This document shows positions 1 to 11,128 of a DNA stretch of 64,000 nucleotides, in pieces. The stretch covers positions 1,768,072 through 1,832,071 of the forward strand of contig NC_134034.1 of assembly GCF_964204645.1 (NCBI RefSeq). The letters are read 5' to 3'. The notes under the pieces are model-generated. The model searched no databases, was not told the DNA's origin, and was given only the letters and a program-made list of their open reading frames with translations. Made by a program: the position numbers and the translations under genes. The stretch's first letter is position 1. The number at the start of each line of letters is the position of its first letter. Origin of the DNA: Tubulanus polymorphus. Lineage: Eukaryota > Nemertea > Palaeonemertea > Tubulaniformes > Tubulanidae.

Positions 1-50
1 TCAGACTGTCGGTAATCTGAATGCGGTTCAATTTCATAATCGGATATTCC

Positions 51-601
51 TTACGACGGGACACAAATACGCTGTTCTTGGTCACATCTTGCTTTGTTGC
101 AACAATAACCGTTGTGAAGACAGTAACCGCCTAGGTATGATGAGCAACCTGTAAAATAAACGTGAACGGGAATGTTAGAGAAACGATGCACGTCGATTTC
201 TGTTATTCCTTCTTTCTAATTCTTCAATGAAACAGGTTCCAGACATGTTATGTGCTTCAATCAATAGGCTAGGGGATTCTTGCTTTCTACATTAATCTAT
301 TTCTTATTGCGCCAATTGAATTTAGAGAAATTACAGGAGAACAAAATGGAAAGTCATCGAAAAGTTGTAGACAGCAGATAGCTAGTGTTTTTATGTGTGT
401 ACTGTTGCCTGAAATGCATTTTTTCGATTGATTGCTTACTACTTCATGTTTAAAACCTTAACCTATCATTTTCTGTGAAAAAAATCGATGAAATGTATTA
501 GTATACCATAACCATAGTCGTTACTCACCATTTACAACTGACGCGGCACTGACCATAATCATCAGAGCGGCACACGCACGATATATCAAACTAGCCAACA
601 T
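51..601 (-). CDS. Small secreted cysteine-rich peptide, knottin (ICK)-like framework
   Basis: Two exons on the minus strand. Exon 1 (601..529) starts at ATG and encodes a 24-residue hydrophobic leader typical of a signal peptide, ending in phase 1 at a GTGAGT donor. Exon 2 (148..51) follows a TTTATTTTACAG acceptor, restores the frame and ends at TAA. The product is 56 aa. After the leader it carries exactly six cysteines spaced C-x7-C-x5-CC-x4-C-x6-C. The C-C-CC-C-C order is the one seen in inhibitor-cystine-knot (knottin) peptides, a fold shared by animal defence peptides, channel-active peptides and protease or amylase inhibitors. There is no obvious propeptide or dibasic site, so mature peptide probably begins near the second exon. 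The function is unknown and cannot be chosen from framework alone. The 3' UTR runs off the left edge. Splice sites and phase are seen; fold is inferred. Confidence 0.7.
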
Positions 602-1570
602 TTTTGTCACCTACAATTTCAATTCCAAAGAAGTATTTGAAGCATTCTTTATCTCTCATATAACTGATTCTCCCCTCTCCGTTTGTGCCTTATTGACATT
701 TGCTCGAAAGTTTTTTTTATCATAAAACTTTAGAGGTTAATTAAATTAGTATTGCATTGCATTGCATTGCATTGTATTATAACTACAATCCACTTTCAGA
801 ACATGAATCTGAGAAGTTTGGCATACATATCAAGATTTCTTTGGGAGAAATCGATCCTAAATATGATCAAATTCAATTATCATCACGAGGATCTCATAGA
901 ATATATTCCTCTGTAATCAGACAATTCTTCAGTATGAAATTATCATACTGCATGAGAAAATAAAACTGATAATAACGTGTCATTTCAAAGACTCATATAG
1001 TATAAACAACAGTATATAAACCCGTATTATAGCTCAGTCGCTCAGCAAACGTTCTATTACAGATGTACTTACTTTGTCTAAACGATGACGTCTACCTAGC
1101 AGTTGCTGTTAGTTATGAGCAATACGTTTGAATATTTATAGAAGCACGGAAAGTTAATACGCAGTTTGCGGAATTTGCTTTTCTATTCACGATGATCGTT
1201 CAGCGGGCGCAAATTTCAGTAACTCGAGTCGTAATTGCAGCAGGTGGTAAAATATGAAGCATGAATTATTTTATTATTCGATCGAATGTCTAGACATAAT
1301 ATTGCTTGCATTTATAAAATATATAATTTCGCTTATTGTTCAGAAATTCTATTTCAGCTGGGAGAAGTTATCACTCATTGTTTAAGATGTAGTCTTACTT
1401 GGAGTAATCAGACTGGAGTCTGATTTCTCCAAGGGCTGTTAATAAAGCTGCTATGAATCGTCCACGTGCACGTAAGTCCTTGGACTATTAGGATATAGAA
1501 TAAACTACATATATAGTCGAATAATTTAATATATAATAATAATAATATTTAATATATAATAGTTTAATAT
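602..1570. other. AT-rich spacer upstream of the cysteine-rich peptide gene
   Basis: This holds the upstream region of the minus-strand peptide gene. A short (TTGCA)n run lies near 751-775 and an AT-only stretch near 1520-1560 leads into the 69-bp satellite. A 68-codon open frame at 757-963 has no recognisable protein features. I see no other gene. Confidence 0.5.
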
Positions 1571-2620
1571 TAGAATAAACTACACTAGCTCAAGGAATAC
1601 AGTATTCCCGAGGATGACTATTAGGATATAGTCGAAACGTCGAATAAACTACACTAGCTCAAGGAATACAGTATTCCCGAAGATGACTATTATGATATAG
1701 TCGAAACGTTGGATAAACTACACTAGCTCAAGGAATACAGTATTCCTGAAGATGACTATTAGGATATAGTCGAAACGTCGAATAAACTACACTAGCTCAA
1801 GGAATACAGTATTCCCGAAGATGACTATTATGATATAGTCGAAACGTCGAATAAACTACACTAGTTCAAGGAATACTGTATTCCTGAAGATGACTATCAG
1901 GATATAATCGAAACGTTAAATAAACTACACTAGCTCAAGGAATACAGTATTCCTGAAGATGACTATTAGGATATAGTCGAAACTTTGAATAAACTACACT
2001 AGCTCAGTGGATACAGTATTCCTGAAGATGACTATTAGGATATAGTCGAAACTTTGAATAAACTACACTAGCTCAAGGAATACAGTATTCCCGAAGATGA
2101 CTATTAGGATATCGTCGAAACGTCGAATAAACTACACTAGCTCAAGGAATACAGTATTCCTGAAGATGACTATTAGGATATAGTCGAAACTTTGAATAAA
2201 CTACACTAGCTCAAGGAATACAGTATTCCTGATGATGTCTATCAGGATATAGTTGAAACGTTAAATAAACTACACTAGCTCAAGGAATACAGTATTCCTG
2301 AAGATGACTATTAGGATATAGTCGAAACGTCGAATAAACTACACTAGCTCGAGGAATACAGTATTCCCGAAGATGACTATTAGGATATCGTCGAAACGTC
2401 GAATAAAACTACACTAGCTCGAGGAATACAGTATTCCTGAAGATGACTAGTAGGATATAGTCGAAACGTTAAATAAACTACACTAGCTCAAGGAATACAG
2501 TATTCCTGAAGATGACTATTAGGATATAGTCGAAACGTTGAATAAACTACACTGGCTCAAGGAATACAGCATTCCTGAATATGTCTATTAGGATATAGTC
2601 GAAACGTTGAATAAACTACT
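1571..2620. repeat. 69-bp satellite array, about 15 copies
   Basis: About 15 head-to-tail copies of a 69-bp unit. Each unit contains a near-perfect palindrome GGAATAC-A-GTATTCC followed by CTGAAGA, a second hairpin GACTAT-loop-ATAGTC and GAAAC. Copies differ by a few percent, and a few carry small indels. The order hairpin, CTGAAGA, hairpin, GAAAC recalls the ends of Penelope-like retroelements, where hammerhead-like motifs are known, but the core here is not canonical (see rejected items). Confidence 0.9.
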
Positions 2621-3009
2621 ATCTCAAAGTTACATTTTCGGACTTTTTCTGATCATTGTGGGATTCTCTCTACATTACAATGTATGTATGGATTATGAAA
2701 AATAAATATGCTATACTATACATGCGCATGCGCAGGAAAGTTAGATACCAATACAACAGAACTGCTACTATGGGGAAAGGAGTCGTCTGATCGCAATCAT
2801 TTTGATTCAAGTTCCTGTTCGGTTGTTCAATGACGCTATTTGAAACGCTATTCGACGCGTCTAAAAAGGACTTTAGTCTAACAAACACCGATCGGTCTCG
2901 TTTAGATTTTCTGCTGAACCCTTCAAGCAGAAGAATCGAATCATAACCAAAACAAAATCTGCGATCGTTGTCGAAAATGAATTACAATGGGACATTTCGT
3001 TTAAACTCG

Positions 3010-3120
3010 GGATCCAGTTCCACAGTTCTGAGATGATATTCAACTCTGAGTTAACTCATTGAAAATGAACTGATTTTTATCTCAGAGTTAACTGTAACTC
3101 ACTACTGTGGAACTGGGCCA
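3010..3120. mobile_element. Fold-back MITE, CCAGTTCCACAGT termini
   Basis: The ends are inverted copies (CCAGTTCCACAGT on the left, ACTGTGGAACTGG on the right), and the interior pairs around OCTGAGTTAAC-like arms (CTGAGTTAAC and its partner). It is about 110 bp with no coding capacity. Its termini resemble those of the elements at 5245-5353, 21449-21560 and 25109-25270. Confidence 0.7.
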
Positions 3121-3899
3121 TGAATACGATCGCAGTTGACGATCAAACCGAAGAGAACATCCTCGGAATAAAACTGAAATCAGCGAATTTCACTTGTCAA
3201 ACCCAACGATTTCTTAGTTCGACAGCCAACACCAGATGTGGTTTCGAACTGGGGACCTCTTGGACCCCAGCCCTACTCCTGTACCAACTGACCCAACTGC
3301 ACATGACTTCACTCAGAAGTTATAGATGAACACTCCAAATGTTACCGAATGCTGGGTTTACCTACTGTTGAATGACAGTAAACTTTGCGTAATATTTTTG
3401 ACCCGAAAAAAATCCTCCGAAAATTTCCGACTTTGAATCAGTCGTTTTTTCTTCGGAAAACAACGACTTGATAATTAATTTCAGTGAAAAAAGAAAATGT
3501 ACAACTTTTATACAAGAATTGATTTGAAAAGATTGAAATACGTATTTATTTTTATCTAAAACACTAACCGCAACTGAAATAACGACTGTTGACACGAATC
3601 GTCGATGTCAAGCCTGCAGGAACAGGGGTCGAAAACGGAAAGAAATCAAAATGCAATGGGGTATGCCCTCCGACTTTCGGTGTGAGTGATTTGAACTGAT
3701 TTAGGGATCCACGATGTAGGTGAGTTTACGACTTGCACAAATTCGTCTTCGAAATATAAATGATTTCTTTGAAAAAGGGAAGGAAAAATCGGTACGATCA
3801 ATATTCCGCATCCGATATGAGCGAGTATCCGACTTACGCAATGTTTACTGTAACATTACTTTTGAAATAAGCGAAAAAAGTTCAGTATTCATCAATAAA

Positions 3900-4350
3900 A
3901 CCTGAGAAATGTTTTGACCTTTCGACAATATCTCATCAGATTCATTAGTGGAAATCGCGAACAAACTGAACAAACTTTAATTACGGGAATCATGCTGTTT
4001 TTGGAAGTTTAAATGCAGCTGGACTCGGCAACTAGATCGAGACAAAGGTCATTTGAACCTGCGAAATATTTTGACCTTTCGACAATATCTCATCAGTTTT
4101 ATAAGTGGAAAATCGTGAACAAACTGAACAAACTTTAATTACGGGAATCACGCTATTCTTGGAGGTTTAAATGCAGCTGGACTCGGCGACTAGATCGAGA
4201 AAATGGTCATTTGAACCTGAGAAATATTTTGACCATTCGACAATATCTGATCAGATTCATAAGTGGAAAATCGTGAACAAACTGAACAAACTTTAATTAC
4301 GGGAATCACGCTGATTTTAGAAGTGAAGCTGCAGCTGGACTCCGCGATCA
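3900..4350. repeat. 158-bp direct repeat, three copies
   Basis: Three consecutive copies begin CCTGMGAAATRTTTTGACC at about 3900, 4058 and 4216, with unit length near 158 bp; the last is slightly truncated. Divergence is only a few positions per copy. It lies 270 bp upstream of the metalloprotease start and could be part of its upstream region. Confidence 0.85.
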
Positions 4351-4619
4351 GATCAAAACCTCATCATCGTTTGTAAATATTAATTAAGCCTTGTTTAACG
4401 AGCTGGAACCACACGAGGTAAGTTACAATCTATATAATATCGCCGTATCAGTAACACTTTGCAGTTTGTCACTTGGTTGAGACAAAGTGTTTCAAGGTGT
4501 TTGAACATCAAAGAGGTAAGTTGCTGCGTTCAATACCGATCTGATCGGGTTGACCATATTGTCGTCTTCAAACATCGACTACGATATATTTTCTAGTTTT
4601 GATTTGAACATCATCAATA

Positions 4620-7600
4620 ATGTTGAATACGAAAGTGTTTTGCGCGTTGGCAATCTTGTTTGTCGTGAGCGGCGCTTCTGGATCCGTCATTTCTCGAGGT
4701 AAGGTCGTAAAAGCTTAAACGATGAGATTCCCGTCTCAAAATCATCGATTTATACGCGTAGAATTGATTTCCTGATTTCCTGATTTCTATAGACGCGGAA
4801 GGCGGCGATGACATGAACGTTTTGGACCGGATCATGAAGGTCAATGAGCGATTAGTGAAAAGAGACGCAATCGACGTAAACGAAGATGAAAACGCAGACG
4901 ATGCCATCAATAGAATCAATGACGGTAAATATCCGCTCCCTGGACCAAATTATTTCAAATCGAGAATCTGAAATTGAATGCGAATAATGAACTATCAACG
5001 ATTCAAGTTGTTAAAATTTGCTTTAAGGAGGAAAATGATAACGGTAATAATTGTTCAGTAGTTTTGATGGAGAGAAAATGAAATAAACTATTGGGCCCGT
5101 TTTGCAGACTGGTATCAACTTAAACCCGGGGCTAACTGATTTCAAAATGAACTGAGTATAAACCCCCGCGTTGAACCTGTCTGTAAAACCGGGCCCAGGG
5201 TTTGAGGATTTATCCTATGGGATTAACCCCAGTCTATCAACCAGAGTCCGGTTTCACAAAAAGGATTAAAGCCTAAATCAATTTAAAATAAAGTGAATTA
5301 ATGAAGACATTAAATCGATTTAAGAGTTAAACCTTTTTGTGAAACTGGGTCCAGGGGTCAGTTGGTCATAAGTTGGTTAGTGTTAATCTGTAGATAGTTG
5401 ACATATTAACAATTAAAACTTCATTGTCACTTTATGGTATTTATCCGCCATTTATCTTTATCCAAACTTTGAGCAACTGACCCCAGGCGTCCTATGTTAA
5501 TAGTGGCAAAATTCGAAAATACGTCTATCAATATATTCTTCAAATGAAACACAGGTTTGTCGTTGTTGGAGGGTGATATCGTCGTTTCTGATGAAGAACA
5601 AGAAAATGGAGAAAACAAAAGATCAGTGGCTAATGTTAATCTGTGGCAAGCGAGTGCGATTCCGTACGAGATAGACAGCTCCCTTTCAGAGAGTAAGTAA
5701 TGACTTTTCTGAGTGGCTTTTTTTCATTTTGTCAACAAAGATAATCGGTGCATTTCCGCGCGAAAGTGCGCTTAATATTGCCTTTTTGGACATCAAAGTG
5801 TCATGTTTGGAGCTCGATAAGTCCTTCAAACTTGGCCCCTCGGTGCGGGTACAACTTTTCGGGCATCAAGTGCCTTTTGGGACTTGACAAAACCAACGAA
5901 TTGTTATTTCAAGGTGGAAAGTCTATGGTCCCGGTAGCGATCGCTGAACTCGAGGATAAAACGTGTTTGCAATTCCGACCGAAACAAAGCGGAGACAGCA
6001 AATGGATGCGATTCGTTGGAGGATCCGGGTATGTTTAAAATATCGCCTGGGCCACTTACCGAAATATCGTCTTCATTCGACAGAATTGCGAAATTGAATT
6101 TCATTAAAGCAAAAGCTCTACGTAACTACTTGGATCAAGTTTAACAGACTCTAATATATAAACTGTCGAAGTGGATATATAATGCACAATCAATGATTGA
6201 CCTAATGTGTCACCGCAACACTAGGAATTTCAGTAGAAATTTATAAATCGATAAATGAACGTTCAGTGGTGGATCCGTCCAGGGATTCAGATTACCTTAG
6301 ACAGGAGCGCAAAGAAATGATAAGGGTTCTGAAAATTGTTATGTTAAGTATCCACAAGCGTCTACATATGCATACAATTTTAAGGCACTCGAGCCGAGCT
6401 TTCTTATGGGCAGTTCTGTTTCAAGAAAAGGGGCGCTTTTTACCATGAAAAGGCACTCTCCTGTCGAAAAAGGCTAGATCTTAGATACGAAGTGTCCGTT
6501 TACCGGGACCTGAGTAAATGAATTTGGCAATGGATTTCCATTAAAAGACATGGAAATTGTATCTAAATTTCGAAAAATCTTGGCCCAAAATTGTTGGCGC
6601 TGACTTTTTGAAGGTCACTTTGAAAATTCTAGGGGGTTCATTCCTTGAGCCCGCGTCTGGATCCGCCGCTTGGACGATCTACTGTCATAGTTTTTTTTCA
6701 CTTATCGAACAACTCGTTTTATCGTTTCTTAAAAGATGTTCGTCTGCGGTTGGGCGGACTTCATCGCAAGGTGGTCAGGCAATTACAATCGGAAATGGAT
6801 GCGAAACATCCGGAATTATCATACACGAAATCATGCACGCTTTAGGTAAGACATGAATAACGTTATCGTATATAACTTACATAGCATTATCAAAATATAT
6901 AATCAATAACTTATGGCATCATCAAAAATTACTTAACTTTTAAGTGGAGATGGAGAAACTATTGGGATCTATAGCATTATCAAATATAACTTAACTTTTT
7001 AGTGAGGATGTAGAAACTACTGGGATCTATAGCATTATCAAATATAACTTTAAGTGGGGATGTAGAAACTACTGGGATCTATAGCATTATCAAATATAAC
7101 TTTTTAGTGAGGATGTAGAAACTACTGGGATCTATAGCATTATCAAATATAACTTTAAGTGGGGATGTAGAAACTATTGGGATCTATAGCATGATCAAAT
7201 ATAACTTTAAGTGGGAATTTAGAAACTACTGGGATCTATAGCATTATCAATTATAACTTTAAGTGGGGATGTAGAAACTACAACTGGGATCTATAGCATT
7301 ATCAAATATAACTTTAAGTGGGGATGTAGAAACTACAACTGGGATCTATAGCATTATCAAATATAACTTTAAGTGGGGATGTAGAAACTACAACTGGGAT
7401 CTATAGCATTATCAAATATAACTTTAAGTGGGGATGTAGAAACTATTAGAGGATATATAGCATTATCAAATATAACTTTAAGTGGGGATGTAGAAACTAC
7501 AACTGGGATCTATAGCATTATCAAATATACCTTTTTAGTGGGGATGTAGAAACTATTAGAGGATATAGAATATATTCTATCTTTTTGTAGAAACTATAAT

Positions 7601-10600
7601 GTAATTTTTGATTGTTTCCTCTTTCATACTGGTTATATCTGATAATATTTTCTTCGACTAAACGCGTGTCTGATGTATCTTATTCCGCAGGATTCAAGCA
7701 CGAACAATCGAGACCGGATCGGGATGAACACGTGAAGATCTACTACGAAAACATTAGATCTGGTCTGTACAGCTATTATAGTAAAAACGCAAAAAAATAC
7801 ACGATTGTAGGTTACTATTTACCTAAAATATCCGGGGGGCCGAGAGAAACATAGACATGAGGTCGATCTAGAGCGAGCTTGTTCAGATTATTATTCGTCG
7901 TTAATCAATCATGTTAATACTAACATAACCATTATTTTGAGAGACTGCAACGTTATGAAATAAGTTATATTTCCGCGAGCATTTTGTCCATACACCAGCC
8001 CCGGTACGGGCCTCTAAAATATAACTCCACTCATGTAGATTGATTAATCCCTACGATAGTCATTTACAATTTACTAATGATCGAACTTGTTTCTCATTTA
8101 ACCGGCAGGCAAAGAGCATAATTTCAATCGTGACACCAACAGCGATAGACAAGGTTTGAATTACGATTTCGGCAGTGTTATGCATTACGGAAAGACTGCG
8201 TTCACCATGAACGGTCGACCAACCATCGAAGCTATCGCTAACCCAGCCCAAACGTTCGGACAACGAAACGGACCGAGTGAACTTGATATTTTGGGGATAA
8301 ATATTCTTTACGGATGTAGATCAGGTAAAAAAAGGAAATTTACTATTTCTGTGAACTACGTTTTCATATTTGCGATTATCCTACGTACTTCGGGGATGGA
8401 TATAGACATGAGCAACAAGCAGCACCTTGTGTCCCTATTGAAAATACAATGACAATTTATTAAGGCAAGTGCCTAGAAATAGGTGTGAAAATGCAATGAC
8501 CCATCAAGATTTTTCACACCCCTGTTTTAGCTTGGTACGACTCGCTATTTGTGAAAACTTGCCCTTTTCATAGGTGCCTATGCGCTTTTCGTATCTTGGT
8601 GCCCTTCTCATAGCCTAGTCTGCCCTGTATCCGCTCCTGTTTGCTTTTTATCGTGGTTTTCACGTATCGATGGATCTACTTGTAGAACCGGGTCCATCCA
8701 TCACCCAGTGGACCGTGTGGAGTTATTGCAGCGATACTACCGGTGCGTGTCAAAAAACGAGGGAAAGATTTTGTAAATCGACGACCGATTGCCCGAATAT
8801 CGACGACAACGGACTGGATACCGAAACTACAGCCTGCGACCCGTCGGGATGTCTTCGTACGTTCTGCAACTTTTTAACGATAATCAGCAGCTTGAAGTGA
8901 TTTTTGCACAGTCAGATATATCATCCATTTCTGCTCCTTTTTCCAACAGTTTTGCCTTAAATCAACTAAGCTTCATATTTTGAACGAAAACAAATGAAAA
9001 AGATTTACCAGTGAATCTTTTGAAATCGATGCTCAAATTTTCATGAGGCCGGGTATCTGGGCTTAACTACGTCAATAAACGCAACCCCCGAACACCCCTA
9101 AGTACGGTCCGTACGTGATCAGATTCCATTCTGGGTTATTCTATTTTCAGCGAGACGCGATGGACATTGGAGTGCGTGGTCGTCATATGGACCATGTAGC
9201 GCATCGTGTGGTTATGGGATTAATCAAAGAAATCGAACATGTGACAACCCAGCACCACAAAATGGCGGAAGCCCGTGCCGAGGAGCATCAATTGAAACTA
9301 AACGATGTGTAAACCCTGTTTGTGTATACGGTAGGCGGTCTTGTGTCTTGAACGAGTGTGTATCCCATCGATATGATCGGTACTCATTTTGAGTTATCTG
9401 CTTTGGTACACGCGAGCAAGTTCCGACGGCATCAACTGACAAAAAGAACATCGCAAAACATCGTAGTGAATGATAAAATGATATCCCGCAAATCATCTTT
9501 AAACAAAATGCTATCAAATATTCTTCTAGGTTCATTGAATACTGATTTTGAGGCGGATAACGGAATATGGAGTATTAAGCAGGGAGATTTTGAATGGATG
9601 AGACGATCAGGCCGTACACCAAGTGGGTGCACCGGTCCAAGTGGAGACCATACGTCTGGAAATGGTACGAATAGTTTGTGGCTCCTCCATACACGCCTTA
9701 CTTTCCTCAATCTGTGAGAAAATGAATTCTACAACATCGTTAACTTAAATGATACATCCCCACTTGTCATACAATATTGAAATAGTGTTTCCTTCCATAT
9801 TAAATGTTCTTTCATGCCTATTTCCCAACAGCTTCATTTCCCTACCTTGAAGAGTCACTTTGCTTATTGCAGGAATGTATGTGTATATGGAATCGTCTGC
9901 CCCGGTAAAAGAAGGTGACCAAATGGCTCTTGACGCAATTTTCCATTCAGCGTTTGATGGCTGTGCCATGAACTTCTATTATCACATGTCGGGTTCAAGC
10001 ATGGGACGATTAGAAGTAAAACTCAACGGACACGTTGTGTTTGAGCGATCTGGGGATCAGGGAAATCAATGGAACCTGGGATCAGTTACAATCGGTCAAG
10101 GAGACGCCGCAGTACGTACTCGGTACACAGCTTATCTTATCTATACTTTAACCAACAATCTGAGAAATGTATTTTTCATGAATTTTCAGATCGAGTTTGT
10201 CGCTACCCGAGGAAGCAGTTATTGTTCCGATATAGCGATTGATGACGTCACTTTTTCTTCAGATTGCAATTCCACACACGGTAAGTTAGCTAGAGGTTGG
10301 ACGCAAATGTTAAATGTAAATAGCAAAACACAAATTACACAATAAAATGACTTGACACAAGAGCTCTGCTCACTTATCGACGTGTCCCAAATTATCAAAG
10401 AGTTAGGAGACAATTTTGTTTATACTTCGTAATCGGAATGATTCTCTCCTATATATTAGGTCCACTGCATAACTTTTTGCATGATTTTGAGATGGATAAC
10501 GGAATATGGAACTCGCAGGGAAAATTACAATGGAGAAGATATTCAGGCTTTACACCATCTTCATGCACCGGTCCAAGTGGAGATCATACGTCTGGATATG

Positions 10601-11128
10601 GTACGAGCAGTCTCTAGCCAGGAAATGTCCTGAAGTAGAGAGCGTTAAGTGAAAAATAGGTGGTCATACAATTATGGCGGTATCGCGACCAGCATTGTTC
10701 AATATTCATTCTTAATTTCAGGAATTTATTTGTACATCGAATCTTCTAGCCCGGCAAGAGAAGGCGATCAAGGCATTCTTAAAGCGAACATCCATTCAGC
10801 GTCTGATTCCTGCGTCATGAACTTTTATTATCACATGTATGGATATACAATGGGAAAATTAGAAGTTAAACTCAACGGAAACGTTGTGTTTGATCGATCC
10901 AGTAATCAGGGAAATCAATGGAAACTCGGATCAGTTACAATCGGTCAAGGAGACGCCGCAGTACGTACTCAGTACACAGCTTATCTTATCTATATTTTTA
11001 CCAACAATCTGAGAAATGTATTTCGTCTGTATTTTCAGATCGAGTTCGTCGCTACCCGAGGAAGCGGTTATTGTTCCGACATAGCGATTGATGACGTTAC
11101 TTTATCCGAGGAATGCTTTTCAACGTAA
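4620..11128 (+). CDS. Secreted astacin metalloprotease with two TSP1 and two MAM domains (731 aa)
   Basis: Fifteen exons: 4620-4698, 4793-4924, 5555-5692, 5914-6028, 6736-6845, 7691-7810, 8109-8324, 8686-8856, 9151-9330, 9530-9664, 9873-10111, 10190-10280, 10460-10600, 10722-10960, 11039-11128. All phases agree and TAA ends the frame. Residues 1-20 are a signal peptide. The propeptide carries LEGD (75-78), matching the Asp-switch FxGD motif of astacins, and ends at K92-R93. The zinc site HEIMHALGFKHE is 185-196 and the Met-turn SVMHY is 254-258, so catalytic residues are intact. A divergent TSP1 repeat (304-360), a canonical TSP1 (361-420) and two MAM domains (421-575, 576-731) follow; domain introns are phase 1. 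It should be an extracellular zinc endopeptidase acting on matrix or growth-factor substrates. The two MAM domains are very similar, introns included. AATAAA lies at 11240-11245. Confidence 0.93.
5093..5199. mobile_element. Fold-back MITE with TGGGCCCG/CGGGCCCA termini, intron 2 of astacin gene
   Basis: The termini pair (GGGCCCGTTTTGCAGAC on the left; GTCTGTAAAACCGGGCCC on the right), as do inner arms (AAACCCGGGG and CCCCCGCG regions). It is about 107 bp, non-coding and lies inside the intron 4925-5554. Confidence 0.7.
5245..5353. mobile_element. Fold-back MITE with TTTCACAAAAAGG termini
   Basis: Left end GTCCGGTTTCACAAAAAGG pairs with right end CCTTTTTGTGAAACTGGG. Inner arms around AAATCAATTTAA and TTAAATCGATTT also pair. 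The same family is at 21449-21560. It sits in intron 2 of the astacin gene. Confidence 0.75.
5349..5487. mobile_element. Fold-back MITE with CCAGGGGTCAGTTGG termini
   Basis: The ends CCAGGGGTCAGTTGG and CAACTGACCCCAGG are inverted copies, with imperfect pairing inside. It directly abuts or overlaps the preceding MITE. A relative lies at 29832-29996. Confidence 0.7.
6860..7590. repeat. Intronic tandem array, about 55-58 bp unit
   Basis: Roughly a dozen copies of a unit containing ATAGCATTATCAAATATAAC, followed by TTTAAGTGGGGATGTAGAAACTA and GGGATCT, fill most of the intron 6846-7690 of the astacin gene. Unit length varies because of an ACAACT insertion and TTTTTAGTGAGG variants. Confidence 0.85.

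Larger units (their letters stand above)
2621..4619. other. Spacer between satellite and astacin gene
   Basis: No recognisable gene. It holds one fold-back element (3010-3120), a three-copy tandem repeat (3900-4350), and the presumed promoter and 5' UTR of the downstream metalloprotease gene. No clear TATA or core promoter element was identified. Confidence 0.5.

Noticed and set aside
1571-2620. CRISPR-like or active hammerhead array
   Set aside because: Repeats are contiguous without unique spacers in a eukaryotic genome, so not CRISPR. The hammerhead reading fails because the CT of CTGAAGA is used by the upstream hairpin and no UH cleavage site fits stem I.
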